A DNA stretch of 64,000 nucleotides from VYFG01 sp965204165 (GTDB taxonomy: Bacteria > Pseudomonadota > Gammaproteobacteria > Arenicellales > Poriferihabitantaceae). The notes under the pieces were generated by a model. That model had not been told where the DNA came from, did no database searches, and saw only the letters and a program-made list of their open reading frames with translations. The stretch spans positions 3,100,001 to 3,164,000 of the forward strand of contig OZ241969.1 of the NCBI GenBank assembly GCA_965204165.1. The letters run 5' to 3'. The position numbers and the translations under genes were made by a program. This document shows positions 52,509 through 61,929 of this stretch, one piece after another (the stretch's first letter is position 1; each line of letters starts with the position of its first letter).

Positions 52509-53582
52509 TCAATTGGTCCATTGGGGAACTACGCCCACCGGCAGATCCCGGGTCGGGCGATCGGTAAAGGGTTGGTGTCCGTCGATTCTGCCGGGATACC
52601 CCACCCTGTCCGGGGTGAACATGCAACGTGACACCGTCTGGCGGTGGGCATGGATTTCGGCCGCATCGGGAACCGGTTCAAAACAGCAATCCACCCCTTC
52701 AAGCCGGGCGACGACCTCCGCCAGGGTCATGCTGCCGATGGCGCCCCTGACCTCGTCGATCAGCGCCCCCTGGGGCATGGCTTCAAACTGCCTGCCAGTC
52801 CAGTCCGGCCGCGCCATGGCTTCACAGAAATTGCGCCAGAACACGGGCTCCAGGGCACCCAGGGTGATGACCCGCTGATCCGCGGTCCGGTAGAAATTGT
52901 AACAGGCTGCCCCGCCGGTAACGGTCAGAAGTTCGGAACTCCCCTCACCCGAACCGGCGGTCGCGGGGTACTGGAAGGACAGCATGGTTTCATACAGGGA
53001 AATGTCAAGCACGGCTCCCCGGCCTTGCCGCGCCCTGCCAAGCAGGGCCGCCAGGATGGCGTTGACCGCACTCATCGCCCCCCCGTGGTCCGCCATCAGC
53101 GGAAATGGTGGCGCATGCATGGCGGAGAAACTGAATACGCCCGCTGCCGCGCAATAATTGATGTCATGTCCGCCGGCGAGGCGCAGGGGACCGTCCTGGC
53201 CGTAACCGGAAAGCGAACAGTAGATCAGCCCGGGATTGAGGCTGCTGCAGTGCTCATGTCCCAAGCCCAGGCGCTCCATGACCCCGGGGCGGAAGGATTC
53301 GAGGAACACGTCCGCTTCCGCCACAACCGCCCGGAATGCATCCATGATGCCGGGGTCTTTCAAGTCCAGTCGGGCGATTGACTTGCCGCGGTTCAGCATC
53401 CTGTACACGGGTGAATCCAGGTCACCGTTCGCGCTGAACATCTTCCTGAGCGGATCTCCGACCGGCGGTTCGATCTTGATTACCTCCGCCCCTAGGTCGC
53501 AAAGAATTCGCGAGGCGTAGGGTCCGGGCAGATACTGGCTCAGGTCGATCACCCGGATACCGGCCAGTGGCGCCGCGTCCAT
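52509..53582 (-). CDS. CaiB/BaiF-family CoA transferase or alpha-methylacyl-CoA racemase
   Basis: The 357-residue protein has IRVIDLSQYLPGPYA, LGAEVIKIEPPVGDP, FLESFRPGVMERLGLG and the histidine in AGGHDINYCAAAGVF that is the catalytic base in alpha-methylacyl-CoA racemases. Its length (about 360) also fits racemases better than family III CoA transferases (about 390-430). It may set the stereochemistry of a branched acyl-CoA. It lies between the PaaK-like ligase and the hydratase, overlapping neither by more than a few bases. Confidence 0.82.
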   Translation of the reverse strand: MDAAPLAGIRVIDLSQYLPGPYASRILCDLGAEVIKIEPPVGDPLRKMFSANGDLDSPVYRMLNRGKSIARLDLKDPGIMDAFRAVVAEADVFLESFRPGVMERLGLGHEHCSSLNPGLIYCSLSGYGQDGPLRLAGGHDINYCAAAGVFSFSAMHAPPFPLMADHGGAMSAVNAILAALLGRARQGRGAVLDISLYETMLSFQYPATAGSGEGSSELLTVTGGAACYNFYRTADQRVITLGALEPVFWRNFCEAMARPDWTGRQFEAMPQGALIDEVRGAIGSMTLAEVVARLEGVDCCFEPVPDAAEIHAHRQTVSRCMFTPDRVGYPGRIDGHQPFTDRPTRDLPVGVVPQWTN

Positions 53583-53586
53583 GGAT

Positions 53587-54822
53587 TCAGTCGTAGCTGC
53601 GCTTGTCTTCGATCACGATACCGTCATTGGGCAGCGTTCCCGGTTCGACCAACTCGACCCCGCCCCGCAACTTGCAAAGTTCCCGGATGGATTCCGCAAT
53701 GGCGTCGGCCAGTCCATCCGCCCGGCGCTCGCATTCGCAATACAGCGTCATGGCATCCGCCTGGTCCAGCCTCTCGACCACCAGGCGCGCACGGAGGATC
53801 TCGGAATGGCGTCCTGCAACGCCGTTCACCTGGGACGGATGCACGAACATGCCCCGCACCTTGACGGTCTGGTCGGCGCGCCCCATCCATCCCTTGATGC
53901 GGCGATTCGTGCGTCCGCAGGGACTGGTACCGGAAAGAATCACCGAAAGGTCTCCGGTTGCGAAACGGATCAAGGGATAGTCCAGGTTCAGCGCGGTGAC
54001 CACCACCTCTCCCACCTCGCCGTCCGGCAGCGGCTCCCCGGTACCCGGCCGTACGATTTCCAGGTACACGTCCTCGTCGACAATCATGCCTGACTCCGCG
54101 GACGACTCATAGGCAATCAGGCCGAGATCCGCCGTGGCATAGCATTGCAGGCCGGTGATCCCCCGGTCCGCGAACTTCTGCCGCAAGTTCGGCAGATAGG
54201 CTTCTCCACTCACCAGCGCCTTGTCGATCGAACTGACATCGAGGCCGGCTTCATCCGCGCGGTCGAGCAGGATCCCGAGAAACGACGGTGTGCCGCAATA
54301 GGCATCCGGTTTCAGAAGACCGATGGATTCCAGTTGCTGCTCGGTGTTGCCGACGCCCCCCGGCACCACTGCGGCCCCCAGCGCATGACAGCCGGTTTCC
54401 AGCATGCTGCCCGCTGGCGTGAGGTGATAGGAAAAGCCGTTGTGAACCAGACTCCCCTTGCGAATGCCTGCCGCGAACAGGGCCCTTGCCATGCGCCAGT
54501 AATCCGCCCGTGCCGTTTGCGGTTCGAAGATCGGACCGGGAGATGCGAATATCTGTGTCAGTGGCTCCCCCGTCAGGGCGGCCAGGCCGCCGAAGGGCGG
54601 GGCCTGCCCCTGTCGCTCAATCAGTTCGGATTTCCGTGTCAGCGGAAGCGCGGCGATATCCTCCAGGGTCGCAAGTTCGCCGATATCCACGTCCCCCAGT
54701 ATCTCCGCGTAGGCCGGCGAATGGGATTTTGCGTGGGCGATATGCGCCAGCACATCCGCCGTGAGTGACGCGGTCCGCTCGTCGCTCGGGCGGATTTCCC
54801 GCTGGTCGTAGTGCATCGTCAT
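53587..54822 (-). CDS. PaaK-like phenylacetate-CoA ligase family protein
   Basis: The 411-residue adenylate-forming protein has the ADP/AMP-binding segments HNGFSYHLTPAGSML, CGTPSFLGILLDR, LVSGEAYLPNLRQKF, CYATADLGLIAYE and YPLIRFATGDLS, and a C-terminal RIKGWMGRADQTVKVRGM. It resembles PaaK, but the YTSGTTG-type P-loop is diverged, reading FASPGPIFEP at the expected place. The acid it activates is unknown. It follows livF by 31 bp. Confidence 0.85.
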   Translation of the reverse strand: MTMHYDQREIRPSDERTASLTADVLAHIAHAKSHSPAYAEILGDVDIGELATLEDIAALPLTRKSELIERQGQAPPFGGLAALTGEPLTQIFASPGPIFEPQTARADYWRMARALFAAGIRKGSLVHNGFSYHLTPAGSMLETGCHALGAAVVPGGVGNTEQQLESIGLLKPDAYCGTPSFLGILLDRADEAGLDVSSIDKALVSGEAYLPNLRQKFADRGITGLQCYATADLGLIAYESSAESGMIVDEDVYLEIVRPGTGEPLPDGEVGEVVVTALNLDYPLIRFATGDLSVILSGTSPCGRTNRRIKGWMGRADQTVKVRGMFVHPSQVNGVAGRHSEILRARLVVERLDQADAMTLYCECERRADGLADAIAESIRELCKLRGGVELVEPGTLPNDGIVIEDKRSYD

Positions 54823-54853
54823 TGCGGGTGTCCTGGGCCTGCCGCAGTTCCAG

Positions 54854-55666
54854 TCAGGCAAGCCAGCGCTTGCGGCGGCGGTAATGCTTGACGTCACGGA
54901 AGCTCTTGCGGTCGCCTCCGCTCATGCCGAGATAGAATTCCTTCACGTCCTCGTTCTGCGCCAGTGACCCCGCGTCCCCATCCATCACCACGCGCCCGTT
55001 TTCCAGTATGTAGCCATAGGTGGCGTAACGCAATGCGACTGTGGTGTTCTGCTCCGCAAGGAGGAACGTGACGCCTTCCTTTTCATTCAGGGCCTTGACG
55101 ATTTCGAAAATCTCCTCCACCAGCTGGGGGGCCAGTCCCATGGATGGCTCATCCAGCAGGATGACGCTCGGCTTTGCCATGAGCGCCCTGCCCACGGTCA
55201 CCATCTGCTGTTCGCCGCCCGAGGTGTAGCCGGCCTGGCTCCGGCGCCGATCCTTGAGACGCGGAAAATAGCTGTAGACCAGTTCCAGGTCGTCATTGAT
55301 TTCCTTGCGTGGAGCCTTGCGGGTGTAGGCGCCGGTGAGCAGGTTTTCTTCCACTGTCAGATGCTCGAAACAGTGGCGGCCCTCCATGACCTGCACCACA
55401 CCGCGCTTGACCAGTTCATTGGGTGAGAGCGCGTCCACACGCTCCCCCATAAATTCGATGGAGCCCTTGGTGACCTCTCCGCGTTCCGTGCCGAGGATAT
55501 TGGAGATGGACTTGATGGTGGTGGTCTTGCCGGCGCCGTTGGCCCCCAGCAGCGCCACGACCCCGCCCCTGGGCACTTCCAGGGAAACCCCTTTCAGCAC
55601 CAGGATGACGTGGTCGTAGATGACCTCGATATTGTTGACGCTGAGTACGATTTCGCTGCTGTTCAT
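54854..55666 (-). CDS. livF: branched-chain-type amino acid ABC transporter ATPase LivF
   Basis: The 270-residue ATPase has Walker A LLGANGAGKTTTIKS (41-48), the signature TSGGEQQMVTVGRALM, Walker B VILLDEPSMGLAP and the LAEQNTTVALRYA switch. The LivF class is marked by GANGAGK and GLAP. The C-terminal tail is basic. A strong hairpin lies between the binding-protein gene and this one. Its cognate permeases are LivH and LivM. Confidence 0.92.
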   Translation of the reverse strand: MNSSEIVLSVNNIEVIYDHVILVLKGVSLEVPRGGVVALLGANGAGKTTTIKSISNILGTERGEVTKGSIEFMGERVDALSPNELVKRGVVQVMEGRHCFEHLTVEENLLTGAYTRKAPRKEINDDLELVYSYFPRLKDRRRSQAGYTSGGEQQMVTVGRALMAKPSVILLDEPSMGLAPQLVEEIFEIVKALNEKEGVTFLLAEQNTTVALRYATYGYILENGRVVMDGDAGSLAQNEDVKEFYLGMSGGDRKSFRDVKHYRRRKRWLA

Positions 55667-55705
55667 ACCGGGTTCGAATACAGGGGGAATCCCGACCTGT
55701 CAATT

Positions 55706-55733
55706 CGGGCGGCCGGCACAGGCCGGCCGCCCG
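55706..55733 (-). terminator. hairpin between the binding-protein gene and livF
   Basis: A perfect 12-bp stem CGGGCGGCCGGC / GCCGGCCGCCCG encloses the loop ACAG. It follows the binding-protein stop (55756-55758 on the minus strand) by 22 bp. There is no T run. A partial terminator or transcript stabiliser is likely. Confidence 0.75.
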
Positions 55734-55755
55734 GTTTGCTGGGTATTGTTCTTAT

Positions 55756-57048
55756 TCAGCAATCACGCGGCGTGATGTTGTTTTCCGTGGCATAGGCTGA
55801 CGAGTCCTCCACGATCAATGCATCCACCACTCCGCGGTCCGCGCCGGTGAAATCCGTAGTCAGCGACCAGGACTTGCTCGCGGCATCCCACTGCTGGATC
55901 GCCGCTTCGCCGGGACCGCCGTGGCTGCCACAGGTCACGTTGATGTCCGGCCCGAAATTCGGCAGGCCGAGCTCGGCCATACGCGCCTGGTCGATCTTCA
56001 GGGCCTCCATGCCATCGCGCATCTGTGCCGGCGTGAGGCTGGAGACACCATGGATCTCCTGTGCGGTACGGGCGGCCTCGGCAGCCAGCAGGGCGGCATA
56101 CATGCCCCGGTTGTACAGCACGGTACCCAGGTTGTTGCCGTCCCCGGCTGCCTTCCCGGCATCCACGACGTATTTCTTCAGATCGTCGTAAATGGGGAAT
56201 CCGCTGCCGACACCGTGGAAGTTGATCGCCTTGTAACCGTTGGCGCCATCACCGGCCGGGATCACGTCGTTTTCCGACGCGGACCACCAGACCCCGATGA
56301 AGTGATCCATCGGATAGCGAATGTTCGCCGCCTCCTGGACTGCTACCTGGTTCATGACGCCCCAGCCCCACATGAGCACGTAATCAGGGCGTTCCCGGCG
56401 GATCTGCAGCCACTGGGACTTCTGCTCCTGGCCGGGATGGTCCACGGGCAGCAGGGTCAGGCTGTAACCGTGTTTCTTGGATAGTTCCTCCAGCGTGCGG
56501 ATGGGTTCCTTGCCGTAAGCCGAGTTGTGGTAGACCAGCGCGAGAGACTTGCCGCTGATGTCACCGCCCTCCTCGTCCAGGATATGCTTGACGATGATGG
56601 AGGCGGCATCCCAGTAGGTGCCGGGATAGTTGAATATCCATTTGAACACCTTCCCGTTGGCGGCCGAGGTTCGGCCGTAGCCCATGGAGTGGACGGGAAT
56701 CCCGTCAGCGGTCGCCTTGGGGATCAGCTGGTAGGTAATACCGGTGGACAAAGGCTGATACACGAGGGAGCCCTGCCCCTTGGTGGACTCGTAACACTCC
56801 ACGCCCTTTTCGGTGTTGTAACCGGTTTCGCATTCGATGAAGTTGATCTTTTCTCCACCGATGCCGCCGTCACGCTCATTCAGAAGCGTGAAATAGTCCG
56901 CATACCCATCCGCGAACGGAATGCCATTGGGCGCATAGGGACCGGTGCGGTAACTCAGCGACGGGAATGTCAGGTCCGCTGACACAGCCCCGCTGCCAAG
57001 CGCCACGGTCGCCGCCAGGGTAACGGCAGTGAGTTGCTTCAGTTTCAT
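55756..57048 (-). CDS. Liv-type ABC transporter substrate-binding protein
   Basis: The 430-residue periplasmic protein has a Sec signal peptide (MKLKQLTAVTLAATVALGSG) and a mature type I binding fold similar to LivJ/aromatic-acid receptors: LSYRTGPYAPNG, GGIGGEKINFIECETGY, the hinge LALVYHNSAYGKEP. The start is the ATG at 57048 with GGAGAATC before it; the frame upstream reads antisense-like sequence through livM. The ligand is not known, but linked CoA ligases point to a carboxylic acid. Confidence 0.92.
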   Translation of the reverse strand: MKLKQLTAVTLAATVALGSGAVSADLTFPSLSYRTGPYAPNGIPFADGYADYFTLLNERDGGIGGEKINFIECETGYNTEKGVECYESTKGQGSLVYQPLSTGITYQLIPKATADGIPVHSMGYGRTSAANGKVFKWIFNYPGTYWDAASIIVKHILDEEGGDISGKSLALVYHNSAYGKEPIRTLEELSKKHGYSLTLLPVDHPGQEQKSQWLQIRRERPDYVLMWGWGVMNQVAVQEAANIRYPMDHFIGVWWSASENDVIPAGDGANGYKAINFHGVGSGFPIYDDLKKYVVDAGKAAGDGNNLGTVLYNRGMYAALLAAEAARTAQEIHGVSSLTPAQMRDGMEALKIDQARMAELGLPNFGPDINVTCGSHGGPGEAAIQQWDAASKSWSLTTDFTGADRGVVDALIVEDSSAYATENNITPRDC

Positions 57049-57077
57049 AGGATTCTCCAGTTGGTTTGGTTTTGGGT

Positions 57078-58154
57078 TTAGTGAGGAAACGGCCACAGTC
57101 GCAGCTTTTCCTTGGTAACGCGCCATAACTGCGCGAGCCCATGGGGCTCCACGATGAGGAAAAACATGATCAGGCCGCCGACCAGCATGAAGATGAAATG
57201 CTGGACGGTGTCGGTGGGCCAGCCGAAGTCGCCCACCATGATATTCTTGAACAGCACCGGCAGGAGCACCATGAATGCGGCCCCGATGAAAGACCCCGCG
57301 ATGGATCCGAGTCCCCCGATAATGATCATGAAAAGGACGAGGAATGACTTGTCGATGGCGAATGCCTCGGTGGGTTCGACGGCGCCCAGGTAGACTCCGA
57401 AATACAGGGCGCCGGCAAGGCCGATGTAAAACGAGCTGATCGCGAAGGCCGAGAGTTTCGCCTGCAGCGGCGGCACGCCAATGATCTCCGCGGCGATGTC
57501 CATGTCCCTGATCGCCATCCAGGAGCGGCCAAGCCGGCCGCGGGTCAGGTTCCGGGCGATCACCGCGAACACCACCACGAACATCAGTGCGAACAGGTAC
57601 GTGGCCCAGGGTTCCGCATTGGGTCCGGTGACAATGAAGCCGAAGATCTCCCGCTCCGGCATGTTGATCTGGCCCGAAGCGGAATAGTTGTAGAACCACG
57701 GCACCTTGTTGAATAGCCAGACCAGGAAAAACTGGGCGGCCAGCGTGGCCACCGCCAGGTAGAAGCCCTTGATCCTCAGGCTCGGCAGGCCGAACAGGAT
57801 GCCCACCAGCGCCGTCACCACGCCTGAAAACAGCACCACGTACAGGATGCTGAGTTCCGGGAACATGGTGGTGAGCTTGTAGCACGCATAGGCTCCCACT
57901 GCCATGAAACCCCCCGTGCCCAGGCTGAGCTGGCCGCAGTAACCGGTCAGAATATTGAGCCCGAGGGCCGCCAGGGACCAGATCAGGAACGGCAGCAGAA
58001 TGGATTTCTCCCAGTAGTCGTTGATCAGGAACGGCACCATGAGGACGGCGAAGATCACCACCGCCCGTACCGCCCAGCGATCAAAGGCGATGGGAAATGT
58101 CTGCTGGTCCGCAGAGTAGCTGGTCTTGAAATCTCCCGCTTCCCGGTAAATCAT
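57078..58154 (-). CDS. livM: Liv-type ABC transporter permease LivM
   Basis: The 358-residue permease has about nine helices and the LivM landmarks GYCGQLSLGTGGFMAVGAYA, LPSLRIKGFYLAVATLA, RDMDIAAEIIGV and GGLGSIAGSFIGA. It starts directly after livH and partners LivH to form the transmembrane channel. Confidence 0.93.
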   Translation of the reverse strand: MIYREAGDFKTSYSADQQTFPIAFDRWAVRAVVIFAVLMVPFLINDYWEKSILLPFLIWSLAALGLNILTGYCGQLSLGTGGFMAVGAYACYKLTTMFPELSILYVVLFSGVVTALVGILFGLPSLRIKGFYLAVATLAAQFFLVWLFNKVPWFYNYSASGQINMPEREIFGFIVTGPNAEPWATYLFALMFVVVFAVIARNLTRGRLGRSWMAIRDMDIAAEIIGVPPLQAKLSAFAISSFYIGLAGALYFGVYLGAVEPTEAFAIDKSFLVLFMIIIGGLGSIAGSFIGAAFMVLLPVLFKNIMVGDFGWPTDTVQHFIFMLVGGLIMFFLIVEPHGLAQLWRVTKEKLRLWPFPH

Positions 58155-59159
58155 CTATACCCTCTCTATAATCCGCTCGCCGAACAGTCCCTGGGGCCGG
58201 AACATCAGGAAGAACAGCGCCAGCACGTAGGCAAACCAGTTTTCCGTGGCGCCGCCGATCATGGGACCGACGGAAAATTCGAACAGCTTCTCCCCCACCC
58301 CGATGATCAGTCCGCCCACGATGGCGCCGGGAATGGAGGTAAAACCGCCGAGAATCAGCACCGGCAACGCCTTCAGGGCGATCAGGGAGAGCGAGAACTG
58401 GACGCCGGACTTCGCGCCCCACATGATGCCCGCCACCAGGGCCACGAAACCGGCAATGGACCAGACCACGACCCAGATGGTGCGCAGGGAGATGCCCACC
58501 GTGAGCGCGGCCTGGTGGTCGTCGGCAACAGCGCGGAGCGCGCGGCCCGTCTTGGTGAACTGCGAAAAAACGGTCAGGGCGACGACCAGGACCACCGCGA
58601 TTCCCCCGGCCCACACGTCCAGGACGTCAATGTACATGCCGTAGTAATCCGAGCCCTCGGTCGCCCAGGTCCTGGTGACATCCTCCCACCAGAAGGAACC
58701 GCCGGACGGCAGTCCCACGTTCAGTACCTTGATGTTGGCGCCCCACATCAGGTCGCCAAGGCCTTCCAGGAAGAACGCCAGCCCGATGGTGGCCATGAAA
58801 AGGATGATGGGCTCCTGGTTGACGAGATATCTGAGCACCACCTTCTCCACCACCCAGGCCAGCAGGATCATGACCAGCATGGTGAGAATGATCGCCAGCG
58901 CGGTGTTCATGCCCTCGCCCCAGTGATGGTAGTCGGTGCCGAAAACCACGTTGATCAGGTGTGCGAACGGGACCTGCCCGGTCTGGAATCCCACCAGTGT
59001 CAGGGCTGCGAACAGGGCCATCACGCCCTGGGCGTAGTTGAATATCCCGGAAGACTTGAAAATGAGCACGAATCCGAGGGCCACCAGCGAATACATGACC
59101 CCGGTCATCAGACCGTTCAGGATCACTTCGATGGTGTTCAGCAGGGCTGGACTCATCAT
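58155..59159 (-). CDS. livH: Liv-type ABC transporter permease LivH
   Basis: The 334-residue permease has about eight helices and the LivH landmarks LNGLMTGVMYSLVALGFVLI, SSGIFNYAQGVMALF, ALRAVADDHQAALTVGI and GGFTSIPGAIVGGL. It is longer than E. coli LivH (about 308) because of an extra segment near residues 160-190. It is followed directly by livM. Confidence 0.93.
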   Translation of the reverse strand: MMSPALLNTIEVILNGLMTGVMYSLVALGFVLIFKSSGIFNYAQGVMALFAALTLVGFQTGQVPFAHLINVVFGTDYHHWGEGMNTALAIILTMLVMILLAWVVEKVVLRYLVNQEPIILFMATIGLAFFLEGLGDLMWGANIKVLNVGLPSGGSFWWEDVTRTWATEGSDYYGMYIDVLDVWAGGIAVVLVVALTVFSQFTKTGRALRAVADDHQAALTVGISLRTIWVVVWSIAGFVALVAGIMWGAKSGVQFSLSLIALKALPVLILGGFTSIPGAIVGGLIIGVGEKLFEFSVGPMIGGATENWFAYVLALFFLMFRPQGLFGERIIERV

Positions 59160-59174
59160 TCGCTCCGGGGTCGT

Positions 59175-59966
59175 TCAGTCATGGGCCACGCCGAGATAGG
59201 CATCGATCACGTCCTTGTTGCTGCGGACTTCATCCGGGTAACCGTCGCCGATCTTCCGGCCGTAGTCAAGGACAACCACGCGATCCGCGATATCCATGAC
59301 CACTCCCATGTCATGCTCAATGAGGGCGATGGTGGTGCCGAACTGGTCATGCACGTCCAGCACGAACCGGCACATGTCCTCCTTCTCCTCCAGGTTCATC
59401 CCCGCCATGGGTTCGTCCAGCAGCAGGAGCTTCGACTCCGCCGCCAGTGCCCTGCCGAGTTCAACCCGCTTCTGCAGTCCGTACGGCAGCTTGCCCACCG
59501 GTGTCTTGCGGATGGACTGGATCTCCAGGAAATCGATGATGTGCTCCACCCTCTCGCGGTGGGCGAGTTCCTCCCTTTCCGCCCTGCCCTTCCAGATCGC
59601 CTGCCAGAACATGTTTTCATGCATGTGCGTGATACGGCCCGTCATCAGGTTGTCCAGGGTGCTCATTCCCCGGAACAGGGCGATGTTCTGGAAGGTGCGC
59701 GCAATACCCTGCCGGGCGATCTGGTGAGGCTTCATGTGGCCACGCAGCTTGCCGTCAAACCAGACTTCGCCCTCCTGCGGGTGGTAGAAGCCGTTGATGA
59801 CATTGAGCATGGAGCTCTTGCCGGCACCGTTGGGGCCGATGATGGCGCGAACCTCCCCCCGGCGGATATCGAAGCTGATGTCGATCAGCGCCTTGACCCC
59901 GCCAAAGGAAAGGGAAATGTTCCTGAGGTCCAGGAGGACGTCTTCCGATGCGGCGGCCTGATCCAT
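59175..59966 (-). CDS. livG: Liv-type ABC transporter ATPase LivG
   Basis: The 263-residue ATPase has Walker A IIGPNGAGKSSMLN (about 43-56), the LivG-type signature LPYGLQKRVELGRALA instead of LSGGQ, Walker B LLLLDEPMAGMN and the EHDMGVVMDIADRVVVLDYG region. It precedes livH by 15 bp and follows the CoA-ligase gene by 7 bp. Confidence 0.92.
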   Translation of the reverse strand: MDQAAASEDVLLDLRNISLSFGGVKALIDISFDIRRGEVRAIIGPNGAGKSSMLNVINGFYHPQEGEVWFDGKLRGHMKPHQIARQGIARTFQNIALFRGMSTLDNLMTGRITHMHENMFWQAIWKGRAEREELAHRERVEHIIDFLEIQSIRKTPVGKLPYGLQKRVELGRALAAESKLLLLDEPMAGMNLEEKEDMCRFVLDVHDQFGTTIALIEHDMGVVMDIADRVVVLDYGRKIGDGYPDEVRSNKDVIDAYLGVAHD

Positions 59967-59973
59967 ACCTTCC

Positions 59974-61929
59974 TCAGGCGGATTTCGCGACGGTCGGGAA
60001 GACCTCCACGTCGCGGATACTCAGGTCCGCCTCGAGCGCGCCCTTGCGGCCATCCTCGAACGTGACTTCCGTGCGGATGTGGCAGGACTCGAGGCCTTCA
60101 TACAGCGCGTCCACGAGCACCCCGTACTTTTCCCGGATGATGTTTCTGCGGACCTTCCTGGTCCGGGTCATCTCGCCGTCGTCGGGGTCCAGTTCCTTGT
60201 GCAGGATCAGGAAGCGCCGAATCTGGGAACCGCCCATCTGGGAGTCGCCGGCAAGATCGGCGTTGATCTGGCGGATGCTCTCCTCCATCATGCCGTATAC
60301 CTCGGGATTCCCGGCCAGTTCCTGGTAGCTCGCGTAGGGGATATTGTTGCGTTCGGCCCAGTTTCCCACCGCGTCCAGATCGATATTGATCAGCACGGTG
60401 ACGAAATCCCGTTCGTGGCCGAATGCCACCACCTCCTTGATATGCGGGAAGAACTTGAGCTTGTTCTCAAGGTACTTGGGCGCGAACAGGGAACCGTCAT
60501 TCAGCCGGCCGACATCCTTGGCCCGGTCGATGATGCGAAGGTGCCCCCTGTCATCGAAATAGCCGGCATCTCCCGTATGTACCCAGCCTTCGTCATCCTT
60601 CGTCTCCCTCGTTGCTTCCTCGTTGCGGAAGTAGCTCTGGAACACGCCCGGACCGCGGTACACCACCTCGCCCGCATCGGTGATGCGGATGTCCACCTCC
60701 GGAGCCGGAACGCCGACCGTATCGGCATACACCTCGCCGTCGGGCTGCATGGTGATGAACACGGCAGCCTCGGTCTGGCCGTACAACTGCTTGATGTTGA
60801 TGCCGAGCGAGCGGTAGAAATCGAAGATTTCGGGACCAATGGCCTCCCCTGCGGTATAGGCCAGCTTGATCTGGCTGAATCCCATGGTGTTCTTCAGGGG
60901 GGCGTAGATCAGGAGGTTGCCGAGCCAGTACCTGAGGCGGTCCACCAGCGGGACCTTCTCCCCGTCCAGTATGCGTATCCCGGTTTCCCTGGCCACCTTC
61001 ATGAAATAGTGGAACAGCTTCTGCTTGATGCGGCTGGCATCCTCCATGCGGATCATCACGTGGGTCAGCAGCCCCTCGAACACCCTGGGCGGTGCGAAGT
61101 AGTAGGTCGGGCCGATCTCCCGGAGGTCCGTGGCAACGGTTTCCTCGCTTTCCGGACAGTTGATGCAGAATCCGGCCACGTAGGCCTGGCCATGCGAAAA
61201 GATGTGGTCCCCGACCCATGCCATGGGCAGGTAGCTCAGGGTTTCCTCCGTCTCGGTAAGACGGTCGAATTCGACACTGTTGCGGGAGGTGATGATGATG
61301 TTGTCATTGGTGAGGACCACGCCCTTCGGCTTGCCCGTAGTGCCGGAAGTGTAGAGAAAAATCCCGACGTCGGAACCCCTGCCTTGGTCGATGGTCCCGT
61401 TCAACAGTTCCGGTTCCCTGGACAGGGCTTCCCGGCCCAGGTTCTGCACCACGGCGAAATCATGCAGCTTCGTCTGGTCGTATTCCCTCAGTCCCCGCGG
61501 ATCGTCGTAGATGATCTGGTCGAGCGTCTCGACGCTCTCACCCACTTCCAGCACCTTGTCCACCTGCTCCTGGTCCTCGGCCAGGACAAAACGCACGCCG
61601 GCATGATTGAGGACGAACTCCATTTCCTCGGCGACGGAATCGGCGTATACCGGCACCGGAATGCCGCCCAGGCACTGGGCGGCCGTGATGCCCCAGTAAA
61701 GCCGCGGGCGATTGCGCCCGATGATGGCGAGCTTGTCTCCGGGGGCGAACCCCAGTTCCCGGAGTCCGGCGGCGAGTGCGAACACCTCCTCCTTGACCTC
61801 CTTCCAGGTCCAGGTCTGCCAGATTCCATATTCCTTTTCCCTGACCGCGGGGCGGTCACCAAATCGCTGGGCGTTGAGAATCAGGAGCTTTGGGAATGTA
61901 TCGGGGGGGCCCGAAACAGTGTTCGTCAT
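59974..61929 (-). CDS. long-chain-type acyl-CoA synthetase (AMP-binding)
   Basis: The 651-residue adenylating enzyme has the P-loop FLYTSGTTGKPKGVVLTND, the QLYGQTEAAVF segment, HTGDAGYFDDRGHLRIIDR and a C-terminal lysine-containing TRTRKVRRNII tail like long-chain CoA ligases (FACL). It would activate the acid carried by the Liv importer. The ATG at 61929 is preferred; the TTG at 61977 adds a non-conserved tail. It starts the operon to acnX. Confidence 0.9.
   Translation of the reverse strand: MTNTVSGPPDTFPKLLILNAQRFGDRPAVREKEYGIWQTWTWKEVKEEVFALAAGLRELGFAPGDKLAIIGRNRPRLYWGITAAQCLGGIPVPVYADSVAEEMEFVLNHAGVRFVLAEDQEQVDKVLEVGESVETLDQIIYDDPRGLREYDQTKLHDFAVVQNLGREALSREPELLNGTIDQGRGSDVGIFLYTSGTTGKPKGVVLTNDNIIITSRNSVEFDRLTETEETLSYLPMAWVGDHIFSHGQAYVAGFCINCPESEETVATDLREIGPTYYFAPPRVFEGLLTHVMIRMEDASRIKQKLFHYFMKVARETGIRILDGEKVPLVDRLRYWLGNLLIYAPLKNTMGFSQIKLAYTAGEAIGPEIFDFYRSLGINIKQLYGQTEAAVFITMQPDGEVYADTVGVPAPEVDIRITDAGEVVYRGPGVFQSYFRNEEATRETKDDEGWVHTGDAGYFDDRGHLRIIDRAKDVGRLNDGSLFAPKYLENKLKFFPHIKEVVAFGHERDFVTVLINIDLDAVGNWAERNNIPYASYQELAGNPEVYGMMEESIRQINADLAGDSQMGGSQIRRFLILHKELDPDDGEMTRTRKVRRNIIREKYGVLVDALYEGLESCHIRTEVTFEDGRKGALEADLSIRDVEVFPTVAKSA

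Noticed and set aside
55756..57885. A 709-residue frame at the Liv binding protein
   Set aside because: Residues before the ATG at 57048 are an out-of-frame reading of livM; the signal peptide begins at that ATG.
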